DNA of 48,793 nucleotides, taken from positions 1 to 48,793 of the forward strand of contig CAIVAU010000162.1 of NCBI GenBank assembly GCA_903903925.1, written 5' to 3'. Of the stretch, positions 43,124-48,793 are shown one piece after another. Every line of letters starts with the position of its first letter. Within the stretch, counting starts at the first letter, position 1. The DNA comes from an uncultured cyanobacterium (lineage in GTDB: Bacteria > Cyanobacteriota > Cyanobacteriia > Cyanobacteriales > Nostocaceae). A program made the translations under genes and the position numbers. The notes beneath the pieces are model-generated. The model had not been told where the DNA came from. It saw only the letters and a list, made by a program, of their open reading frames with translations, and ran no database searches.

Positions 43124-44230
43124 CTAACCACGTTTCACCAAACTAGAGTCAATATCATCTATACTTGCACAACCACTCAATGCCATCGCTACATCTAGCT
43201 CATCTCGTAACAGTTCAATGACATGAGCAACACCTGCTTCTCCTCCTACAGCTAATCCCCATAACACAGGACGTCCCAAAAGTACAGCTTTGGCTCCTAA
43301 GGCTAAAGCTTTAAGAATATCAACACCTCGACGGATACCCCCATCTAAAATCACCTCAGCCCGACCATTCACGGCTTCTACCACTTCGGTTAAAGCGTCG
43401 AGAGTTGCGATCGCCCCATCAAGTTGACGACCCCCGTGATTAGATACAATAATTGCCTTGGCTCCATACTCTACTGCACGGGCTGCATCATCACCCCGTA
43501 AAATCCCCTTAACCACCAAGGGTAAAGGACACAAAGATTGCAACCATTCTAAATCTCGCCAAGTTACCGTTGGATCAATCTGCTGCGCAAAATATGTAAA
43601 TAGCCCAGATTCCCCCTGTTGATCAGGAATATTTAATTCTGCTACACTAGTAAGATTAGCCAGCTGCAAATCCGGTGGCAGCGTAAATTGGTTACGCTTG
43701 TCTCGTTCCCGCCGACCGAGAACTGGCGCATCCACAGTTAAACATAGTGCTGTGTATCCTGCAGCACAAGCCCTTTCCACTAAAGCACGAGTCAATCCTC
43801 GGTCTTTGTGTATATAAAGCTGAAACCATCGAGGAGCTTCCGAATTTGGGTGAGATGCCGTCGCCACTTCCTCTATACTTTTAGTGGACATCGTACTCAG
43901 GACCATACCCGCACCTGCCCCAGATGCAGCTAAAGCCGTAGCAACTTCTCCCTGTGGATGAGCAAGACATTGAAATGCCATGGGAGCAATGAGCACAGGT
44001 AGTCGCAGAACTTGTCCTAAAACCTTGGTAGTTAGGTTGCGATCGCTCACATCTATTAGCATCCGAGGTCGGAGTTTAATCCGAGCAAAAGCAGCGCGAT
44101 TGTCCCGCAACGTGATCTCATCTCCAGCGCCACTACTATAGTAATCAAGTACCATTTGAGATAGATGCTCAGTGGCTAGCTGTTCGTACTCCAAAAGGTT
44201 AATTGGTTTCAGGCAATGATCGTTGTACAC
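43124..44230 (-). CDS. FMN-dependent alpha-hydroxy-acid oxidase (lactate/glycolate oxidase)
   Basis: 368 residues, the usual size. Features: LPVLIAPMAFQCLAHPQGE, RWFQLYIHKDRGLT, ALCLTVDAPVLGRRERDKRN, VVKGILRGDDA (Lys near FMN N1), IIVSNHGGRQLDGA (catalytic His) and EVILDGGIRRGVDILKAL (Arg pair). In Nostoc the related enzyme is an L-lactate oxidase, in plants glycolate oxidase; this sequence cannot tell them apart by eye. H2O2-producing. It stands between the DUF262/HNH pair and a TnpB element. Confidence 0.92.
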   Translation of the reverse strand: MYNDHCLKPINLLEYEQLATEHLSQMVLDYYSSGAGDEITLRDNRAAFARIKLRPRMLIDVSDRNLTTKVLGQVLRLPVLIAPMAFQCLAHPQGEVATALAASGAGAGMVLSTMSTKSIEEVATASHPNSEAPRWFQLYIHKDRGLTRALVERACAAGYTALCLTVDAPVLGRRERDKRNQFTLPPDLQLANLTSVAELNIPDQQGESGLFTYFAQQIDPTVTWRDLEWLQSLCPLPLVVKGILRGDDAARAVEYGAKAIIVSNHGGRQLDGAIATLDALTEVVEAVNGRAEVILDGGIRRGVDILKALALGAKAVLLGRPVLWGLAVGGEAGVAHVIELLRDELDVAMALSGCASIDDIDSSLVKRG

Positions 44231-44397
44231 AATTTAAGTTTTGTATAGTAGAAAAATTTGCTAGGACTTCACTTTAGTCCATATCAGGTGACGGCATAAT
44301 TTAAAACTATAAGGGAAATGCCGAAAACCCCTGAGAAGCAGCAGCGTAGCTGCGTACTTCGTGCAACAGATGCGGGGATGAAGGCTGACTGAGTCCT

Positions 44398-44553
44398 TTA
44401 GGACTCCGTGACGGTTTCTTTTTTAGGCGCAGGTAACGTATCTAACAACTCTTCAATGATTTGAGTCATGGTTTTGTCTTTTTCCACAGCACATAACAGT
44501 AGCTTATGCATCCTACGTTCTGTAATCCGAATGTGCAATATTTTTTTCACCAT
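44398..44553 (-). CDS. Short ribbon-helix-helix-like protein of the TnpB element
   Basis: 51 residues (MVKKILHIRITERRM..., TMTQIIEELLDTLP). An N-terminal strand HIRITERRMHKLL and a helix pair ending in TMTQIIEELL fit the RHH DNA-binding fold. It is divergent from tnpB, 72 bp away, and may regulate the element. Its stop codon lies inside the left hairpin. Confidence 0.6.
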   Translation of the reverse strand: MVKKILHIRITERRMHKLLLCAVEKDKTMTQIIEELLDTLPAPKKETVTES

Positions 44554-44625
44554 AACTACAATACAATGACAACATATTTATGTGATCTTGCTTTCGAGCA
44601 ATAAAAATAAGGAGGTGATTACCAG

Positions 44626-45237
44626 TTGCTAACGAACTACGTTTACAAGTTACGTCCCAATGTTACTCAATCTACAAAGATGGATAATTGGCTTGACATG
44701 CTAAGAAGTCAATATAATTGGTCATTGGGTGACAGAATTGCTCAATACAATCAGCAGTTCATCCAAGGCGATTACTGCGATATCAGAACGAAGGCAGAAG
44801 CTTGCCCAATTACATGCTTTGTTAGCAAGAATGGTGCGACTGGTGAACCTTGGAAGGATGTCAAGGTTGATAAAGACGGTGAGACCAGTGCGTTGCGCGG
44901 GTTAAGCGCGTTGAAGCAACTGGCGAACCCGTTGGGTAAACCTAAAAACCCGCGTCGTAGTGCTGGAGACATTCAAATAACAGCGTTACCAGAACTCAAA
45001 AAAGCTAGACCTTGGTACGCGGGAATCGACTCCACGGTATTGCAGCAAAACGTTAAAAGATTAGACAAGGCTTACGAAAATTTCTTTGATGGTAGAGGAT
45101 TCCCGAAATTCAAAAACCGTTCGACCTTTTCATCTTTTAGGGCAAACGTGGTGAGCCGGGGAACCTGGGCAACCAGGATATTAAGGCTGCGAAGTCTTAA
45201 GAATCTCCGTGGCTTTAGCCCGGAGAGTGTCAACTAA
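44626..45237 (+). pseudogene. TnpB (RNA-guided nuclease) gene with large deletion
   Basis: The TTG start has a near-perfect ribosome-binding site (AAGGAGGTGA) about 8 bp upstream. The first 160 residues are TnpB-like: NYVYKLRPNVTQSTKMDNWLD (N-terminal strand), LRSQYNWSLGDRIAQYNQ, VLQQNVKRLDKAYENFFDG and GFPKFKNRSTFSSF. The frame then jumps to ANVVSRGTWATR and translates the right end of the element (KNLRGFSPESVN). The RuvC catalytic half and zinc finger (about 200 residues) are missing, so it is not an active nuclease. The central segment CPITCFVSKNGATGEPWKDV is a known cyanobacterial TnpB variant region, by memory only. Confidence 0.85.
45205..45225 (+). other. TnpB element right-end hairpin
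   Basis: CTCCG-T-GGC-TTTA-GCC-CGGAG forms a 5+3-bp stem with one bulge, followed by AGTGTCAAC. Such a right-end hairpin also forms the 3' scaffold of the guide (omega) RNA in TnpB elements, so a short RNA could still be made from here even though tnpB is broken. Confidence 0.7.
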
Positions 45238-45257
45238 CTACCTTGAAGCTGATCTCA

Positions 45258-46544
45258 ATGCTTAAATCTTCACAACGTTTCTCGCTGCTCCAAGTTACCT
45301 TGATCGGGGGAGCGATCGCCACAACAGCGACTTTATTCAGCTTGGTCGGATGTCGCTCCGTCCGCGCCATGCTACAGAATAGTCCCAAAGTCGTCGTCGA
45401 TGAAGTCTGGCAACACGTGAACCGCGAGTATGTTGATGGTACATTTAATCACGTTGACTGGCAAGCAACAAGGGTAAGCCTGTTGAGCAAAAACTACACC
45501 TCTCCACAACAGGCTTACACAGCCATTCGAGAAGCTCTCAAACAGCTGGGAGACCCTTACACTCGGTTTCTTGACCCCAGACAGTACCAAGCCCTGAATG
45601 AAAGATCAATTATTGGGCAACTGTCTGGGATTGGTGTTCAAATAGAAAAAAACAAAAAAACTCAGCAGTTGATAGTAGCAGAAACTGTAGACAATGCTCC
45701 CGCAATCAAAGCAGGCATTAAAGCAGGAGATCTGATTTTGGCAATTGATGGTAAACCCACGCAAGGAATGAACGTGGAGGAAGCCTCTAAACTGATTCGT
45801 GGGAAAACAGGTACACAAGTTATTTTGAGGATTTCGCGGCAAGGGCAAAGCGATTTTGACGTGAAAATCACCCGCGCAAATATAGAAGTGCCAAAGGTGA
45901 GTTATACTCTTAAGCAGGAGCAATCTAGGCGTGTTGGCTACATCCGCTTGTCAGAATTCAGTGCTGCCTCACCCACGCAAATGCGTCGGGCAATCCAAGA
46001 CCTCAAAGCCAAGCAGGTTGATGGGTTTGTCTTGGATCTGCGCGGCAATCCTGGTGGGTTACTGTTTTCGAGTGTTGAGATTGCCCGGATGTGGCTGGAT
46101 AATGGCGGGATAGTTCGTACGGTAAACCGTATAGGCAGTAAAGAGGAACTTAAAGCCAACAAAACAGCGCTAACGAAAAAACCTTTGGTCGTTATAGTAG
46201 ATGGTAATTCCGCAAGTGCAAGTGAGATTCTTACAGGCGCTCTCAAGGACAATAAAAGAGCTATGGTCGTTGGCAGTACAACCTTTGGTAAAGGGTTAGT
46301 CCAAGAGCTTCATGAACTTTCAGATGGTTCCGGCTTGGCAGTTACAGTAGAGCATTATTTTACACCAAATGGTACGGATATTCACCACAAAGGAATTGAG
46401 CCAGATGTGAAGATAGACTTGACACAAGCTCAAGAGCATGAGCTAGCGACCAATCCATCTTTGATTGGTACCCAATCTGATCCGCAATATGCAAGGGCGA
46501 TCGCTGTTTTAAGAAGCAGGGGAGCTCTTGGGCAAGGGGGGTAG
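45258..46544 (+). CDS. Carboxyl-terminal processing protease (S41, CtpA/B type)
   Basis: 428 residues from the ATG at 45258. An N-terminal hydrophobic segment (SLLQVTLIGGAIATTATLFSLVG, 9-31) is a signal peptide or anchor, so it acts in the periplasm or lumen. The PDZ domain (about 115-205, SGIGVQIE..., AGDLILAIDGKP) precedes the S41 core: VLDLRGNPGG, NSASASEIL with S320 and TTFGKG with K345, 25 residues later as in D1-processing protease. The final tail RSRGALGQGG is repeat-encoded (46514-46579). The promoter may have been displaced by the TnpB element, which ends about 20 bp before the start. Confidence 0.9.
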   Translation: MLKSSQRFSLLQVTLIGGAIATTATLFSLVGCRSVRAMLQNSPKVVVDEVWQHVNREYVDGTFNHVDWQATRVSLLSKNYTSPQQAYTAIREALKQLGDPYTRFLDPRQYQALNERSIIGQLSGIGVQIEKNKKTQQLIVAETVDNAPAIKAGIKAGDLILAIDGKPTQGMNVEEASKLIRGKTGTQVILRISRQGQSDFDVKITRANIEVPKVSYTLKQEQSRRVGYIRLSEFSAASPTQMRRAIQDLKAKQVDGFVLDLRGNPGGLLFSSVEIARMWLDNGGIVRTVNRIGSKEELKANKTALTKKPLVVIVDGNSASASEILTGALKDNKRAMVVGSTTFGKGLVQELHELSDGSGLAVTVEHYFTPNGTDIHHKGIEPDVKIDLTQAQEHELATNPSLIGTQSDPQYARAIAVLRSRGALGQGG

Positions 46545-46579
46545 GGAAGCAGGGGAGCTCTTGAGCAGGGGGGTAGGGG
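46514..46579 (+). repeat. Tandem 30-35 bp repeat across ctp gene stop
   Basis: Two copies of a unit with AAGCAGGGGAGCTCTTG followed by GCAAGGGGGGTAGGG or AGCAGGGGGGTAGGG lie across the protease stop codon. The first supplies the last residues and stop of the protein. Unit ends resemble other GGGAGCA-type repeats in the window. Confidence 0.8.
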
Positions 46580-46720
46580 AGAAGAATTGACCTGCGTAAG
46601 CAAAAAATATTTTAACGAATCACTTCTCTGTGCAAGCTATAGAATTAAGTGCTTTTTTTTGTCACAATGATAAATAGAACTAATGAATAGTTAGAAACCT
46701 ACGTTTTAGGGATATCTCAA

Positions 46721-47689
46721 ATGGCAGGGATGACGCTTGAGCAGCTACGGATTTTCTTAGCTGTGGCGGAACATCTGCACTTTACCCGTGCAGCGGAAAT
46801 GCTCTACATCACTCAGCCCGCTGTCAGTGCGGCAATCCAAAGCTTAGAGCAAGAATATGGAGTGAAACTCTTTCATCGGATTGGTCGCCATATCGAGATT
46901 ACTGAAGCTGGAACGTTACTACAACTGGAAGCACAGAAAATTCTAGACCATGTCACTTTAACTGAGAGAGGATTGCGAGAATTAAACAATCTGCAAAGGG
47001 GTGAATTGAAATTAGGTTCGAGTTTGACCATTGGAAACTACTGGCTTCCTAGTAAGATTAGCGAATTTAAGCGCCAATATCCTGGTATCAGTATTAATTG
47101 TACTCTTGCCAATACGGAAGAGATTTGTGTAGGAACAGCAACAGGACAATTTGATTTGGGTTTGATCGAAGGAGATGTTAAACCAGCACTTCAGAGTTGT
47201 CTGGAGCAACAAATTGTTGGGAGCGATCGCCTACAAATTGTTGTTGGCAAATCTCACCCTTGGTACGAAAGGGCAGAGATTACGATCATGGAATTGACTC
47301 AAACAGCCTGGGTCATGCGAGAGCCTGGGTCTGGAACACAGCAAAGGTTTGAGAATGCTTTGCAAAGTTGGGGAATCAATCTGAGTGAACTAAATGTCAT
47401 TTTAGTCTTTAATAGCGGCGAGATGACAAAAGCTGCTGTTGAAAGCGGTGTAGGTGCAACTGGTATTTCTGAGTTGATGGTAAAAAAAGAACTACAGCTT
47501 GGGACTCTACGTGCGATTCAAGTGATAGATAACAGAAACTTTGCTATTATAACTGCTGAAATAGTCCGACCCTTTTTAAAGCTGAAGCATCGACAGCGGT
47601 TTCAAACGACTCTCTCAAAGGTCTTTGAACAGATGTTGGTGGAGTCAGGAGTCAGGAGTCAGGAGTCAATTCTGAATCCTGGCTTCTGA
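46721..47689 (+). CDS. LysR-family transcriptional regulator
   Basis: 322 residues. Helix-turn-helix at 5-64 (LEQLRIFLAVAEHLHFTRAAEMLYITQPAVSAAIQSLEQEYGVKLFHRIGR, wing HIEITEAG), then a substrate-binding domain (GELKLGSSLTIGNYWLPSKI, FDLGLIEGDV, VVGKSHPWYERAEITI, GSGTQQRFENALQSWG, GVGATGISELMV). Target and effector unknown; it is of the CysB/CbbR-like core type. The last residues ESGVRSQESILNPGF come from a GGAGTCA array (47642-47668), so the native C-terminus is altered. It converges with, and overlaps by 24 bp, the acyltransferase gene. Confidence 0.9.
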   Translation: MAGMTLEQLRIFLAVAEHLHFTRAAEMLYITQPAVSAAIQSLEQEYGVKLFHRIGRHIEITEAGTLLQLEAQKILDHVTLTERGLRELNNLQRGELKLGSSLTIGNYWLPSKISEFKRQYPGISINCTLANTEEICVGTATGQFDLGLIEGDVKPALQSCLEQQIVGSDRLQIVVGKSHPWYERAEITIMELTQTAWVMREPGSGTQQRFENALQSWGINLSELNVILVFNSGEMTKAAVESGVGATGISELMVKKELQLGTLRAIQVIDNRNFAIITAEIVRPFLKLKHRQRFQTTLSKVFEQMLVESGVRSQESILNPGF

Positions 47690-48529
47690 CTCTTGTATTC
47701 TGTTTGATAACCGATCCAATTCTTGCTGCATTTGTTTGGTCACCAAATCGTAACAAGTATCCACGTAGTTGCGATCCCTCGCTGCTTGATTACCATATCT
47801 TTCAAAAATGATAGGCGCACAGACACGAGTGTGAATTTGCACAGGTAGAGGAATATTGGGTAGAGGACCAATTGACAAGCCCCAAGGTAAACCTAAATAG
47901 ATGGGAAAAACTTCGGGATCTATTTCATATAACCACGGCAATCCCCATTGATTTAACTGTTTTACCAGTTCATAGCAATCAGCTAATACAATTAAGGTAT
48001 CGTGCGCTCCTACAGAGATGAGGGGAATGATGGGGACTTCTTTCCTTAAGGCAAGCTTGATAAAGCCTTTGCGATCAGCAAAATGAATTTGACCTCGCTG
48101 GCTGTGAAGACGAAACATATCGTGTTGTCCTCCAGGGTAGACTAGAACGCTAGCCCCCCTGTCAAAGGCAGCACTTGCTGTTTTTGGATGTGCGATAATA
48201 GCACCAGTTTTCTCAGCTAAATGAGCGATCGCCGGGCTTACCTTCCAAGCTGAGGGGTGCATTAAACCATACACGAGACGTTGAGTTCCAAAGAGTCGAA
48301 ACCAATCGTACATCATCATCATCGTATCCGGAGAAGCCATCCCCCCATTATGAGAACCCACCAGCAATACCTTTCCTTCCGTTGGGATGTGATGCCAACC
48401 ATCGGTTTTGACTCGAAAGTAGTAGCGGTAAAACCATTCCCACACGGGGATCAATGATTCAATGAATTGAGGATCTCGCTCTTCTAAAGACCAGCCCGGT
48501 AAAGATTTAACTTGTGTTTGATTGCTCAT
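47666..48529 (-). CDS. Lysophospholipid acyltransferase-like protein (PlsC/DGAT-like)
   Basis: 287 residues. SHNGGMASPDTMMMMYDW takes the place of the HxxxxD acyltransferase motif, LVYPGGQHDMFR resembles the YPGG/FPEG motif, and GFIKLALRKEVPIIPLISVGAHDTL closes the core. An amphipathic N-terminus (EWFYRYYFRVK) may associate with membrane. Substrates are unknown; similar proteins acylate lysophospholipids or diacylglycerol. Its last residues (SEARIQN) are encoded by the tail of the same repeat that overlaps the LysR gene end. Confidence 0.87.
   Translation of the reverse strand: MSNQTQVKSLPGWSLEERDPQFIESLIPVWEWFYRYYFRVKTDGWHHIPTEGKVLLVGSHNGGMASPDTMMMMYDWFRLFGTQRLVYGLMHPSAWKVSPAIAHLAEKTGAIIAHPKTASAAFDRGASVLVYPGGQHDMFRLHSQRGQIHFADRKGFIKLALRKEVPIIPLISVGAHDTLIVLADCYELVKQLNQWGLPWLYEIDPEVFPIYLGLPWGLSIGPLPNIPLPVQIHTRVCAPIIFERYGNQAARDRNYVDTCYDLVTKQMQQELDRLSNRIQESEARIQN

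Positions 48530-48793
<264 letters not shown>

Larger units (their letters stand above)
44391..45235 (+). mobile_element. Decayed IS200/IS605-type TnpB element
   Basis: A TnpB-only element: a small RHH-like gene on the left facing outward, a truncated tnpB, and a right end with a stable hairpin and the TGTCAA end that such elements use. The left border is approximate (a hairpin GAGTCC-TTTA-GGACTC at 44391-44406 is the first feature I can assign). No tnpA is present, so it was moved in trans if at all. The right end lies only about 23 bp before the protease start codon. Confidence 0.7.

Noticed and set aside
44626..45237. Functional RNA-guided nuclease TnpB
   Set aside because: The C-terminal RuvC catalytic region and zinc finger are missing; only the N-terminal part remains.

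Overview
The window reads as chromosomal DNA of a filamentous, probably heterocyst-forming cyanobacterium (Nostocales or a relative). Evidence: many HIP1 octamers (GCGATCGC), cyanobacterial pipX, a SepF/ProC neighbourhood, a complete hydrogenase-maturation cluster (hypF-C-D-E-A-B) led by an NHL-repeat gene as in Nostoc, an L-lactate/glycolate-oxidase-type flavoprotein, and the short tandem heptamers (GGAGTCA, TCCTGAC, GGGAATA) typical of these genomes. Genus and species cannot be fixed from sequence alone.

Layout. 1-0.9 kb: end of a Ser/Thr kinase and a convergent FHA protein. 1.7-7.6 kb: pipX-pipY, sepF, proC and a Ski2-like helicase, all forward. 7.9-11.7 kb: a compact, visibly AT-rich four-gene cassette (DUF262 protein, DUF3696-type AAA ATPase, a protein ending in a colicin-E3-like RNase domain, and a small possible immunity protein), without HIP1 sites; this is the best candidate for an undescribed defence/toxin system. 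11.8-16.8 kb: metal homeostasis (Nramp transporter, CopA-type ATPase, MerR regulator with a 20-bp-spacer promoter, 16-Cys DUF326 protein). 16.9-19.9 kb: two sensor kinases, one an ethylene-receptor-type kinase whose 5' end is split by repeats. 20.4-25.4 kb: NagB-type deaminase, HAD phosphatase, a three-gene gamma-glutamylcyclotransferase/Rossmann/ACT operon, and a glycosyltransferase.

25.8-36.1 kb: the reverse-strand hyp region. HypF-C-D-E-A-B build and insert the NiFe(CN)2CO centre of a hydrogenase not itself present here. Dispersed repeats have entered this region (hypF reading frame, hypD 3' end, hypC-hypD gap, a broken Uma2 gene). Further upstream lie a DUF433 antitoxin with a gutted DUF5615 toxin, two small membrane proteins and a TPR protein. 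36.6-39.2 kb: glycogen phosphorylase.

39.3-45.2 kb: an accessory stretch with an AlbA_2 protein, a VapB-like antitoxin beside a truncated PIN toxin, a DUF262+HNH pair (split GmrSD-like), an alpha-hydroxy-acid oxidase and a decayed TnpB element sitting about 20 bp upstream of a carboxyl-terminal protease gene. 46.7-48.8 kb: a LysR regulator converging on an acyltransferase, with the stop codons inside a tandem repeat, and a heptamer array of 17 copies running off the window edge. Overall, repeats and small deletions have repeatedly edited gene ends and toxin genes, while housekeeping genes are intact.
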